From: Bacteroidaceae bacterium
GTDB taxonomy: Bacteria > Bacteroidota > Bacteroidia > Bacteroidales > Bacteroidaceae
Direction of reading: 5' to 3'
NCBI GenBank assembly: GCA_024400995.1
Contig: JAKSLU010000012.1
Coordinates: 1 to 39,276 of the forward strand
DNA: 39,276 nucleotides
Part shown: piece by piece, positions 15,901-24,098 of the stretch
Position numbering within the stretch: position 1 is the stretch's first letter
Layout: each line of letters starts with the position of its first letter
Position numbers and translations under genes: made by a program
Notes under the pieces: model-generated
Database searches by the model: none
What the model was told of the DNA's origin: nothing
What the model saw: the letters and a program-made list of their open reading frames with translations, nothing else

Positions 15901-18900
15901 AGAGCGGTATGCCCACCGATGGCTCGCTCGCTCAGGTAACGGAGACGGCCTGGGGACGCGTGCCGGCACAGCAGAGTGTGACCTACGCCTTCAACACCGC
16001 CAGCGGTAGCCGCTCCCGTCAGGACGTGGGCTACAATGGTCTGAGTTCAGAGGAGGAGCGTAGCTTTGGTGCCTATCAGCAGTACCTGGAGCAAGTCAAG
16101 CCTCGCGTGAGCGCGGACGCGTATGCCAATATATATGAGAGTCCCTCCGCTGACCGCTACCACTACTTCCGCGGTGGCGACTACGACAACCGCCAGCTCT
16201 CCATCCTCGACCGCTACAAGCTCATCAACAACCCCAACGGCAACTCTGTGGCTGCCGAGGAGAGCCCCGAGTCATACTCCACGGCCTACAAGACTACTCC
16301 CGACGTGGAGGACATCAACCAGGACTACACCCTGAATGAGTACGAGAAGTACTACCAGTACCGCGTCAGCATCCGCCCGCAGGACATGCAGGTGGGACTC
16401 AACCATATCGTAGATAAGCGCACCACCATCACCAAGACCCGCAACGGCGAACAGCAGACCACGGACTGGTACCAGTTCCGCATACCCGTGAGCCAGTGGG
16501 AGAGCAAGATGGGCAGCATTGCGGACTTCTCCTCCATCCGCTTCATGCGTATGTTCCTCACGGGCTTTGACCGTCCCGAGGTGCTCCGCTTCGCTACGCT
16601 CAACCTCGTGCGCGGCGAGTGGCGTCCCTATGAGCAGAGCCTCTATGTGGGACAGGCACCCGACCAGAGCGGTACACTGGCTGTGAGTGCAGTCAACTTT
16701 GAGGAGAACAACACCAAGCTCCCCGTCAACTACGTCCTGCCACCGGGCATCTCCCGAGAGACCATCCCTGGCCAGGATCAGGTACTGCAGAACGACGAGC
16801 AGTCCCTCGCCCTCACCGTGGAGAACCTGGCCAGCGGCGATGCGCGTGCCGTGTATCGCAACACCTCCCTCGACCTGCGCAACTACAAGCACCTGCAGAT
16901 GTTCGTCCACGCCAATGCTCTCATGGGCGACGACCAGCTGCAGGACGGACAGATGAGCCTCTTCCTGCGCATGGGCTCGGACTACAAGAACAACTACTAT
17001 GAGTACGAGGTGCCCCTCACCCTCACTCCCGAGGGCAACTACGCCTCTGGACAGGCCGCTACCGTATGGCCCTCGGACAACATGATCGACATAGACTTCA
17101 GCCTCCTCACGGGTGTCAAGCGCAACCGCAACCGCAACCGCGGCCTGGGGCTCATCAGCTATGCCGAGGCCTACTCAGAGTACGATGCCTCCCGTCCCAA
17201 CAACAAGGTGACCGTGCAGGGCAACCCCTCTCTCGGCGAGGTGCGCACCATCATGATCGGTGTGCGCAACAAGTCACGCGAAGTGCGCTCCATCGAGGTG
17301 TGGGCCAACGAGTTGCGTCTGCAGGACTTTGCCAACTCTGGCGGCTGGGCAGCACAGGCTCAGCTCAACCTCAAGCTCTCCGACCTGGGTAGTGTGAACC
17401 TCAGTGGCCACATGGAGACCTACGGCTTTGGTGGACTGGAGGAGACCGTCAGCCAGCGTCGCGACGACAACCTCTATCAATACAGTGTGACCACTAACGT
17501 AGAGGCAGGCAAGGTGCTGCCGGAGGCAGTCAAGCTCAACGCGCCTGTCTATTACAGCTACTCCCGCCAGCGCAACCAACCACACTACAACCCCCTCGAC
17601 TCCGACATGACCATGGACGAGGCCTACGACGGCTGCGCCACGGAGCACGAGCGCGACTCGCTCAAGAACATAGTGGAGACGGTCGTAGTGAACAAGAACT
17701 TCAGCATGACGGGCATACGCTTCAACCACTCCACCAAGCGTGCGCACATGCCCTACGACCCCGCCAACTTCACCTTTGGCTACGCCCACTCAGAGAAGCA
17801 CACCACGGGAGAGACTACGGCATGGGAGAAGGACAACACCTGGAAGTGGAACGCCTCCTACCAGTACGCCACGAACTTCAAGCCCATCGAGCCCTGGAAG
17901 AAGATGAAGACCAAGTCCAAGTGGGCTCAGTGGCTCAAGGAGTTCGGTCTGAACTACTTCCCCCAGTCACTCGGTGCTACAGCCGACATCAACCGTCGCT
18001 ACTACGAGCTGCAGGAGCGCGACATGGACGCTCTCATGAACGGTACGGCGACCGGCTCTGGCTATGGTAGCCCGCTGACGTGGTCGAGCGACTTCCTCTT
18101 CAACCGCACCTTCCAGTTGCGCTGGGACCTCACCAAGGCCCTTAAGCTTAGCTTCCAGAGCGGAACCAATGCCGAGATTGAGCAGCCCTACACCGCCATC
18201 AACAAGGATCTCTACCCCGACCAGCACCAGGCCTGGAAGGACTCTATCTGGGAGTCTATCCGTGAACTCGGCAAACCGCTGACCTACTCACAGCAGGCCG
18301 AGGCCTCATGGACGCTGCCGCTGACCAAGTTGCCCGTGTTCGACTGGATCACGTCCGACGTGAAATACACCTCCACCTACAACTGGGCACGCGGCACGGA
18401 ACTCACGAGCGGTGCCATGATGGGCCACACCATCTCTACCCAGCGTAACATCAACGCCAATGGTAAGCTCAACCTGGAGACACTCTACAACCACTGGAAC
18501 TTCCTCAAGGATGTGAACAAGAAGTTTGCCGGCACAGCCAAGAAGCGCACCGTACCTCCCTCACGTGCAGGCAAGGCTGGTGCATCTGCCGCCGACAAGG
18601 ACAACGACAAGAAAAAGAAGTTTGAAAAGGAGATAACTCTGCGCAGCGACTCCACACAGACGCTGCAACACAACCAGAAGACCAAGAAGCTACGCGTCAT
18701 GGCCATACGTCAGGATGGCTCACGCTTCCCTGTACGCTTCAAGGTGCTCGATGCCAACAAGATTGAGCTCCTCACACTGGACACCGTCAAGCTCAAGATT
18801 ACCGTAGAGCCCAAGGCCATCAAGGAGGACCAGACCTGGTTCAAGGTGGCACAGGGCACGGCCCGCGTGCTCATGATGCTCCGCAACGTGAGCGTGAGCT

Positions 18901-20333
18901 ACCGCAATACGTACAATCTCTCCGTGCCCGGCTTCATGCCCAGCGTGGGCGATATTCTGGGTCAGAGTCGCGGTGGCGGTTCCTATCGTCCCGGTCTGGA
19001 CTTTGCCTTTGGTGCGGTGAGCGACAGCTATGTCAACCGTGCCGCTGAGCGAGGCTGGCTCATGATGAGCGACTCCATCCTCACCCCTGCCGCCAGCAGC
19101 CGCCAGGAGGATATTTCGGGCAAGGCCACTCTCGAGCCCCTTCGCGACGTGAAAATAGACGTCAACTTCAACCGCAACACCAACACCTCACGCTCCATGC
19201 AGTACATGTATGCGGGCTGCCCCACGATGGAGACGGGCTCCTTCACACAGACCATGATATCCATCAAGAGCGCGTTCCGCGGCATAGGCAACGCTGACAA
19301 CGGCTACCGCAATGCCACTTTTGACAAGTTCTTGGGCCTCCTCGACACCTACCAGCAGCAGGTACAGCAAAAGTACGAGGGTGTGCGCTATCCTGCCGGT
19401 ACCACGCTGGCTGGTCAGACCTACAACCCCGAGAACGGCACGGTCGATAAGTATGGTGCAGAGGTCATGGTTCCCGCCTTCCTCAAGGCCTACTCCAGCG
19501 GTAGCGATGGGCTGCGTATATTCCCTACGATCAAGAAGATACTACCCAGCTGGACCTTCACCTACGCAGGTCTGGCCAAACTGAATAGGATGAAGCGCGT
19601 CTTCAAGAGTTTCAACCTCACCCACGGCTACAAGAGCACCTACTCCGTTGGCTCGTTCAACACCTTCACCTCCTACATGGACCTGATGGATGGCTATGGC
19701 TTCGTGACCAACGTCACTACCGGCCTGCCCACGCCCTCCTCACGCTACGATATCTCCACCATAACGATCAACGAGAGCTTTGCTCCGCTTATCGGTCTGG
19801 ACATGACCTTCAAGAACAGCCTCTCCATGAAGGTGGAGTACCGCAAGACCCGCGTGCTCAACCTCTCCCTGACCTCCCAGCAGCTCACGGAGAACCACAC
19901 CAATGACTGGGTGGTGGGTGCTGGCTACAAGATTGCAGACTTCAACCCCTTCCAGAGTAAGACCAAGGTAAAGAAGGCCAAGGGCTCCCGCGCCAAGGGA
20001 ACTGGCGATGACGAGGAGGACAGCTCTACAAGCCGTCGTAGCAACTCACGCTCTACAAGCAGCGGGTTTGCGCACTCCCTCAACCTGCGCTTTGACCTCA
20101 CGTTGCGCAGCCAGGCTGCCATCCAGCGCAACATCCTCACAGGACTCTCACAGGCCACCTCGGGCAACAGTGCCTTCAACATCAGCTGTCAGGCTGAATA
20201 TGCCGTGAGCCGTATGCTTACCATGAGCGCCTTCTACAACCTGCAGAAGAACACTCCCCTACTGACCTCCAGCAGCTATCCTACCATTACTCAGGACTTT
20301 GGCTTCAACATCAAGTTCACGCTCACGAGGTAA
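12951..20333 (+). CDS. sprA: Type IX secretion system outer-membrane translocon SprA (Sov)
   Basis: Forms the giant outer-membrane beta-barrel through which T9SS cargo leaves the periplasm. The 2460-residue length fits the family (about 2300-2500). Residues 1-19 are a signal peptide ending SSAAQ. The SprA_N region is recognisable near residues 90-300 (FDFTDMQFNIGKASKIFGPG and GKVGDKINMDFAYNSEATF), and the C-terminal part is rich in alternating beta-strand patterns up to the final FNIKFTLTR. Two lysine/serine-rich low-complexity insertions at about 1862-1900 and 2337-2373 look like extra-barrel loops. The start is the ATG at 12951 with a strong hydrophobic leader. It follows ruvA. A second T9SS component, the plug protein, is encoded at 25372. 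Confidence 0.95.
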   Translation: MRRIQLLILTLFVALSSAAQTSYTPWGWHARKGQLKDPENLKTDVWYDEQTGTYRMGTKLGEEWTEVPYFLSSDEYQNWAIRQSMNDYYAKKNQEEFQNAEKNQFDFTDMQFNIGKASKIFGPGGVRIKTTGSAELKLGGNHRFTDNPSLSERNRKVFGFDFDEKINLSLNGKVGDKINMDFAYNSEATFNMDAQNLKLRYEGKEDEILKLVEVGNVSMPTNSSLIRGAQSLFGAHVDLQFGKLRLGVVMSQKNSASASVSSKGGVQVSPFEFSADEYSENRHFWLGHFFRQNYDTWMEQIPNILSGITINRIEVWVTNKNGTTTNTRNLVALPDLGESTKFDHNKWNATGLPVPANSANDSYDLVVQALGPNRNVSQISVLLDGQGLVGGSDYEKLESARLLSSNEYILNQSLGTISLRSALQTDQVLAVAFEYTYRGQTYQVGEFSTDMKDNTQSLIVKSLKNTANTPQMNNWDLMMKNVYYLGGTSVQKDQFKLDVKILSDTTGVYLSYLPEPGFKDRKLIQLIGMDRLDNNQKHNPNGTFDFVPGLTINTNDGMAYFTTAEPFGSALRKAIGNDAIADRYCFQELYDSTRTIAKQIAEHNKFTISGQFKATKNDEINLGVGNIPSGSVVVTAGGVTLTEGSDYTVDYNSGIVKILNKSILDAGTNISCSVESNTNYGLQRKTMMGLTFQYDFSKDFSLGGTLMHLYEKPLTTKVSMGTEPLNNTIWGLNLSWKKESQRLTDWLNKVPFLHLKSASSINLTGEFAQLIAGKSKEAQGNASYIDDFENTKSEINISNPQEWVISSVPAYFKQDAAYLNDVRGGYNRARLAWYYIDPLFTRKSSALTPPHIKADVDQLSDWDVREVYRSELFPNKSINYKESNTLSVLNMAFYPTERGPYNLDPVLNANGSLPEPRQRWGGMMRKLDTSDFETANIEYIEFWMMDPFMKERQAGGTMPEGGDLYFNLGEVSEDILRDGKKFYESGMPTDGSLAQVTETAWGRVPAQQSVTYAFNTASGSRSRQDVGYNGLSSEEERSFGAYQQYLEQVKPRVSADAYANIYESPSADRYHYFRGGDYDNRQLSILDRYKLINNPNGNSVAAEESPESYSTAYKTTPDVEDINQDYTLNEYEKYYQYRVSIRPQDMQVGLNHIVDKRTTITKTRNGEQQTTDWYQFRIPVSQWESKMGSIADFSSIRFMRMFLTGFDRPEVLRFATLNLVRGEWRPYEQSLYVGQAPDQSGTLAVSAVNFEENNTKLPVNYVLPPGISRETIPGQDQVLQNDEQSLALTVENLASGDARAVYRNTSLDLRNYKHLQMFVHANALMGDDQLQDGQMSLFLRMGSDYKNNYYEYEVPLTLTPEGNYASGQAATVWPSDNMIDIDFSLLTGVKRNRNRNRGLGLISYAEAYSEYDASRPNNKVTVQGNPSLGEVRTIMIGVRNKSREVRSIEVWANELRLQDFANSGGWAAQAQLNLKLSDLGSVNLSGHMETYGFGGLEETVSQRRDDNLYQYSVTTNVEAGKVLPEAVKLNAPVYYSYSRQRNQPHYNPLDSDMTMDEAYDGCATEHERDSLKNIVETVVVNKNFSMTGIRFNHSTKRAHMPYDPANFTFGYAHSEKHTTGETTAWEKDNTWKWNASYQYATNFKPIEPWKKMKTKSKWAQWLKEFGLNYFPQSLGATADINRRYYELQERDMDALMNGTATGSGYGSPLTWSSDFLFNRTFQLRWDLTKALKLSFQSGTNAEIEQPYTAINKDLYPDQHQAWKDSIWESIRELGKPLTYSQQAEASWTLPLTKLPVFDWITSDVKYTSTYNWARGTELTSGAMMGHTISTQRNINANGKLNLETLYNHWNFLKDVNKKFAGTAKKRTVPPSRAGKAGASAADKDNDKKKKFEKEITLRSDSTQTLQHNQKTKKLRVMAIRQDGSRFPVRFKVLDANKIELLTLDTVKLKITVEPKAIKEDQTWFKVAQGTARVLMMLRNVSVSYRNTYNLSVPGFMPSVGDILGQSRGGGSYRPGLDFAFGAVSDSYVNRAAERGWLMMSDSILTPAASSRQEDISGKATLEPLRDVKIDVNFNRNTNTSRSMQYMYAGCPTMETGSFTQTMISIKSAFRGIGNADNGYRNATFDKFLGLLDTYQQQVQQKYEGVRYPAGTTLAGQTYNPENGTVDKYGAEVMVPAFLKAYSSGSDGLRIFPTIKKILPSWTFTYAGLAKLNRMKRVFKSFNLTHGYKSTYSVGSFNTFTSYMDLMDGYGFVTNVTTGLPTPSSRYDISTITINESFAPLIGLDMTFKNSLSMKVEYRKTRVLNLSLTSQQLTENHTNDWVVGAGYKIADFNPFQSKTKVKKAKGSRAKGTGDDEEDSSTSRRSNSRSTSSGFAHSLNLRFDLTLRSQAAIQRNILTGLSQATSGNSAFNISCQAEYAVSRMLTMSAFYNLQKNTPLLTSSSYPTITQDFGFNIKFTLTR

Positions 20334-20346
20334 GTCGGCGAAAAGC

Positions 20347-20377
20347 TTGGTTATTTCAGGAAAATGTTGTAACTTTG
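20347..20377 (+). promoter_or_regulatory. Promoter of the pyrK-pyrD unit
   Basis: TTG (20347-20349) and TAACTTTG (20370-20377), 20 bp apart, match the Bacteroidetes consensus closely. The predicted start near 20384 gives a leader of about 65 nt before pyrK. Confidence 0.75.
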
Positions 20378-20449
20378 CTGCGCAATACTAATACAGCTAC
20401 AGTGCAATACACACATACCAGCTGCGCACATTATATATAATATAGGACT

Positions 20450-21217
20450 ATGAAACATATCCTCGACCTGCGCGTGGTCACCGTGGAACACCCGCGTGCA
20501 GACTATGTTCTACTGAAACTCACCAACCCCGCTGGCCCTATGCCTGCTATGGAACCAGGCCAGTTTGTGGAGGTACGTGTGGATGGCAGCGCTACCACCT
20601 TCCTGCGTCGTCCCATCTCCATCAACCATGCTGACGAGCAGGAACTCTGGCTCCTCGTCCACTGTGTGGGCAACGGTACCCGCCAGCTCGCACAACTCCA
20701 GGAGGGCGACACGCTCAACTGCCTCCTGCCCCTCGGCCACGGCTACACGATGACCACGGGCGAGACCCGCCACTATCTGCTCATCGGCGGTGGTGTGGGC
20801 ACAGCTCCCCTACTCTATCTCGGTCGCCGTCTGCAGGCTCTCGGCCACAAGGTTAGCTTTATTCTGGGTGGCCGTTCCGCAGTTGATGTGCTCCAGGTGG
20901 AGCTCTTTGAACAACTGGGCCAGGTGTATATCACCACCAACGATGGCACGCTGGGCGAGCAGGGTTTTGTCACCCAGCACAGCATACTCTCCCAGGAACA
21001 CTTTGACCAAATATGCACCTGCGGCCCCAAGCCCATGATGCAGGCTGTCGTACGCTGGGCCAAGGCCAATGGTGTGCCCTGCGAGGTAAGCCTCGAGAAC
21101 ATGATGGCCTGCGGCCTCGGCGCCTGCCTGTGTTGCGTAGAGCAGACCGTCAAGGGCAACGTATGCGTATGCAAGGAGGGTCCTGTCTTTGATATGAACG
21201 AACTTAACTGGGAATAA
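20450..21217 (+). CDS. pyrK: Dihydroorotate dehydrogenase B, electron-transfer subunit PyrK
   Basis: FAD and 2Fe-2S protein that passes electrons from the PyrD subunit to NAD in pyrimidine synthesis. The N-terminal FAD-binding barrel has the RRPISI motif near residue 44-49 and the nucleotide-binding GGGVGTAPLLYL loop near 108-119. The C terminus carries the 2Fe-2S cysteine cluster CGLGACLCC followed by CVCKEGPVF. The 255-residue length is normal. pyrD begins 15 bases after the stop, so the subunits are coexpressed from the promoter at 20347-20377. Confidence 0.95.
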   Translation: MKHILDLRVVTVEHPRADYVLLKLTNPAGPMPAMEPGQFVEVRVDGSATTFLRRPISINHADEQELWLLVHCVGNGTRQLAQLQEGDTLNCLLPLGHGYTMTTGETRHYLLIGGGVGTAPLLYLGRRLQALGHKVSFILGGRSAVDVLQVELFEQLGQVYITTNDGTLGEQGFVTQHSILSQEHFDQICTCGPKPMMQAVVRWAKANGVPCEVSLENMMACGLGACLCCVEQTVKGNVCVCKEGPVFDMNELNWE

Positions 21218-21232
21218 AGACTGACTACAGAT

Positions 21233-22141
21233 ATGGCACAGCTTAATGTAAATATAGGGGCACTCCAGATGGCAAGCCCCGTCATGACGGCCAGTGGCAC
21301 CTTTGGCTACGGTCTGGAGTTTGCCGACTTTATTGACTTCCGCACCCTCGGCGGCATCATCGTCAAGGGCACAACCCTCCATCCCCGTCAGGGCAATCCC
21401 TATCCCCGCATGGCGGAGACCGCACAGGGCATGCTCAACTGCGTTGGTCTCCAGAACCCCGGCGTGGAGCACTTCTGCCACGACACCTATCCTCTCATCA
21501 AGGATCTCCCTACCAACGTACTGGTCAACGTCAGCGGTAGCAGCCCCGAGGACTACGCCGAGTGCGCCCGCCACATCAACGCGCTGGAACAGATTCCAGC
21601 CATAGAGCTCAACATCAGCTGTCCTAATGTCAAGGACGGCGGTATGGCCTTTGGCGTGACCTGCGAAGGAGCCGCCAGTGTAGTGCGCGCCGTACGACAA
21701 GCTTATGACAAGACGCTCATCGTCAAGCTCTCCCCCAACGTGACCTCCATCACCGACATCGCCAAGGCCGTTGAGGCTGAGGGTGCCGATGCCGTGAGTC
21801 TCATCAACACCCTGATGGGCACCAGCATTGATATTGAACGTCGAGTACGTCGTCTCAGCATTGGCACAGGTGGCCTGAGCGGTCCCTGCGTCAAGCCCGT
21901 TGCCCTCCGCATGGTCTATCAGGTGGCCCGCGCCGTGCAAATTCCCGTAGTAGGACTGGGCGGCATCAGTTCTGCCGAGGATGCCATTGAGTTCCTCATG
22001 GCTGGTGCAACCGCTATCGAGGTGGGAACGGCCAACTTCCTCGATCCGTCTACCTCGCAGAAGATAGCCGAGGGCATAGACGAGTGGCTCGATCGTCACG
22101 GTGTGCAGGACGTACATGAGATTATTGGATGTGTAGAATAG
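21233..22141 (+). CDS. pyrD: Dihydroorotate dehydrogenase B, catalytic subunit (class 1B)
   Basis: FMN-containing TIM-barrel enzyme that oxidises dihydroorotate to orotate in pyrimidine synthesis. Diagnostic motifs include ASGTFGYG near residues 20-27, VKGTTLHPR with the substrate lysine near 44, [11 protein letters not shown] near 126-136, [10 protein letters not shown] near 165, the phosphate-binding VGLGGI loop near 240 and the closing [11 protein letters not shown]. The class 1B assignment rests on these motifs and on the preceding pyrK. A repetitive stretch starts directly after the stop codon. Confidence 0.95.
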   Translation: MAQLNVNIGALQMASPVMTASGTFGYGLEFADFIDFRTLGGIIVKGTTLHPRQGNPYPRMAETAQGMLNCVGLQNPGVEHFCHDTYPLIKDLPTNVLVNVSGSSPEDYAECARHINALEQIPAIELNISCPNVKDGGMAFGVTCEGAASVVRAVRQAYDKTLIVKLSPNVTSITDIAKAVEAEGADAVSLINTLMGTSIDIERRVRRLSIGTGGLSGPCVKPVALRMVYQVARAVQIPVVGLGGISSAEDAIEFLMAGATAIEVGTANFLDPSTSQKIAEGIDEWLDRHGVQDVHEIIGCVE

Positions 22142-22233
22142 CCCCACTCGAAGCCCACTCGAAGCCCCACCCTCCGAAGCTGGCTACGCCACTTCGGTGT
22201 CCCTCCCCGAGGGGGAGGGTTAGATACCTTTAG
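22141..22233. repeat. Double-hairpin intergenic repeat, copy upstream of lolA
   Basis: Short direct repeats of CCCACTCGAAG (22141-22165) lead into a 74-bp unit at 22160-22233. The unit contains hairpin 1, CCGAAG...CTTCGG around a 12-base loop, and hairpin 2, CCCTCCC...GGGAGGG. The same unit recurs downstream of lolA at 22908-22980 with four or five differences, one pair of them compensatory in hairpin 1. It is not protein coding. Confidence 0.88.
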
Positions 22234-22254
22234 TAATTAGACCATATTAATAAT

Positions 22255-22857
22255 ATGAAGCGCTTATATTTTTTCTCTGTTATACTTCTGTTGGCCGCAA
22301 CCTCGCTGTGCGCCCAGACCGCCAAGAGTGTACTCGACAAGACCGCCAGCGTGCTGAGTAGTTACCCCTCATGCAGCGCCGCCTTCACGGCCACGATGGG
22401 CCAGGGTACTACCTCGGGCAACATCACCCTGCAGGGCCGCAAGTTCTATGTAAGTGGTAACGAGGCTCTAGTATGGTTTGACGGACAGACGCAGTGGATG
22501 CTCCTCCGCAGCACCAATGAGGTGAATGTCACTACCCCCTCCGCACAGGAACTGCAGAGGATGAATCCCTACACCTTTCTCAACCTCTACAAGTCAGGCT
22601 ACGACCTTGCGCTCAAGACTGTAGGCTCCAACCACATCGTCACCCTTACGGCCCAGAAGCGTCAGGGCATCAAGACGATGGAGGTCACTATCAACAAGTC
22701 GAGCCATCTCCCCTCCCGCGTCGTTATGACAACCCAGAAGGGCAGTAAATCAACCATTGACATCTCGCAGATCAAGAAGGGGAAGAAGCTCCCTGACTCA
22801 GCCTTCCGCTTCAGCCAGAAGGACCACCCCAAGGCCTCTGTAGTGGATTTGAGATAA
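22255..22857 (+). CDS. LolA-like periplasmic lipoprotein carrier
   Basis: Likely escorts lipoproteins across the periplasm to the outer membrane. Residues 1-20 form a signal peptide ending SLCAQ; the cysteine does not sit in a proper lipobox. The mature region follows the LolA-like half-barrel pattern: VLDKTASVLSSY, GNITLQGRKFYV, EALVWFDGQTQWML and TPSAQELQRMNPYTFLN. The 200-residue length fits Bacteroidetes members. From memory it is often followed by trxB, as here. It is bracketed by two copies of the same double-hairpin repeat. Confidence 0.82.
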   Translation: MKRLYFFSVILLLAATSLCAQTAKSVLDKTASVLSSYPSCSAAFTATMGQGTTSGNITLQGRKFYVSGNEALVWFDGQTQWMLLRSTNEVNVTTPSAQELQRMNPYTFLNLYKSGYDLALKTVGSNHIVTLTAQKRQGIKTMEVTINKSSHLPSRVVMTTQKGSKSTIDISQIKKGKKLPDSAFRFSQKDHPKASVVDLR

Positions 22858-22869
22858 GGACATACCTAA

Positions 22870-22980
22870 AGCCCCACGAAGCCACACCCCAAAGCCCACG
22901 AAGCCCACGAAGCCCCACCCTCCGAGGCTGGCTACGCCACCTCGGTGTCCCTCCCCGAAAGGGAGGGTTATATACCTTAG
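22870..22980. repeat. Double-hairpin intergenic repeat, copy downstream of lolA
   Basis: Tandem CCCACGAAG-type units (22870-22912) lead into the 73-bp unit at 22908-22980. Hairpin 1 here is CCGAGG...CCTCGG around the same loop as the upstream copy, and hairpin 2 is CCCTCCC-cgaaa-GGGAGGG. The unit ends GGGTTATATACCTTAG, matching the end of the upstream copy. Confidence 0.88.
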
Positions 22981-23028
22981 GATGTAATGAGCCCAACAAT
23001 AGTAACTAATTAACTTTAAACATTAAAT

Positions 23029-23063
23029 CATAAACCATAAACCATAAACCATAAACCATAATC
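23029..23063. repeat. Heptanucleotide array (CATAAAC x4-5) upstream of trxB
   Basis: Four perfect tandem CATAAAC units and one imperfect unit end 22 bases before the trxB start codon. It has the same period as the arrays at 12866 and 24037 but an unrelated unit sequence. Confidence 0.88.
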
Positions 23064-23085
23064 CGTAACCCCTTAACACTAGAAT

Positions 23086-24024
23086 ATGGAAACCGTAAAG
23101 ATACTTATCCTGGGCTCCGGCCCCGCTGGCTATACCGCTGGCATCTATGCAGGTCGCGCAGGCATGGAGCCTGTAGTATATGAGGGTCTGCAGCCTGGTG
23201 GCCAGCTGACCACCACCACTGAGATTGAAAACTTCCCTGGCTACCCCGAAGGCGTTGATGCCAACGAGATGATGGACCAGTTCCGCCAGCAGGCCGAGCG
23301 CTTTGGCACCCAGGTTCGCAGCGCTATCTGCACCAAGGCCGACCTCTCCAAGCGTCCCTTCCATCTCTCCTTTGACGATGGTAGCGAGGTACTGGCCGAG
23401 ACCCTCATTATCGCCACAGGTGCCAGTGCCAAGTATTTGGGTCTGAGCGACGAAGAGAAGTACCGCGGCATGGGTGTCAGCGCCTGCGCCACCTGCGATG
23501 GATTCTTCTACCGCAAGAAGACCGTAGCCGTAGTCGGCGGTGGCGACACAGCCTGCGAAGAAGCTACCTATCTGTCTGGCCTGGCTCAGAAGGTCTATAT
23601 GATTGTGCGCCGTGACCAACTGCGTGCCTCCGAGGTGATGCAGAAGCGCGTCATGGAGAACCCCAAGATTGAGATACTCTGGAACACCCAGACGCTCGGC
23701 CTCTTTGGCGAGGACGGCGTAGAGGGAGCCCATCTCGTCCGCCATCAGGGCAAACCCGAGGAGGAGAAGTTTGACATCCAGATTGACGGCTTCTTTCTGG
23801 CCATCGGTCATCGCCCCAATAGCGAGCTCTTCCGCGACCAGCTCACCCTCGACCCCACTGGCTACATCGTGACCGAGGGTCAGACTCCTCGCACCAACAT
23901 CCCCGGTGTATTTGCCGCTGGTGACGTAGCCGATCCCCTCTATCGTCAGGCCATCACCGCTGCCGCCAGTGGTTGCAAGGCTGCCATCGAAGCCAAGAAG
24001 TTCCTGGAGGAGCAGGAAGGGTGA
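23086..24024 (+). CDS. trxB: Thioredoxin-disulfide reductase
   Basis: NADPH-dependent flavoprotein that keeps thioredoxin reduced in the cytoplasm. Residues 6-15 carry the FAD-binding LGSGPAGYTAG motif, the redox-active pair is C134-A-T-C137, and the NADPH-binding GGGDTACEEA motif lies near 150. The C-terminal FAD motif GVFAAGDVAD is near 274-283. The 312-residue length is standard. It sits downstream of the lolA-like gene with a heptamer array just before the start codon. Confidence 0.96.
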   Translation: METVKILILGSGPAGYTAGIYAGRAGMEPVVYEGLQPGGQLTTTTEIENFPGYPEGVDANEMMDQFRQQAERFGTQVRSAICTKADLSKRPFHLSFDDGSEVLAETLIIATGASAKYLGLSDEEKYRGMGVSACATCDGFFYRKKTVAVVGGGDTACEEATYLSGLAQKVYMIVRRDQLRASEVMQKRVMENPKIEILWNTQTLGLFGEDGVEGAHLVRHQGKPEEEKFDIQIDGFFLAIGHRPNSELFRDQLTLDPTGYIVTEGQTPRTNIPGVFAAGDVADPLYRQAITAAASGCKAAIEAKKFLEEQEG

Positions 24025-24036
24025 TGGTATAATAAC

Positions 24037-24085
24037 AAATATGAAATAAGAAATAAGAAATAAGAAATAAGAAATATGAAATAAG
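24037..24085. repeat. Heptanucleotide array (AAATAAG, 7 units) upstream of the GH29 gene
   Basis: Seven tandem 7-base units: five AAATAAG and two AAATATG variants in the order variant, four standard, variant, standard. It fills most of the 74-bp gap between trxB and the fucosidase gene and ends 13 bases before the ATG, covering the normal ribosome-loading region. Confidence 0.9.
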
Positions 24086-24098
24086 AAAGGGCTGAATT

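Noticed and set aside
12860-24085. CRISPR array
   Set aside because: The tandem repeats have 7-bp periods with no spacers and no cas genes are near.
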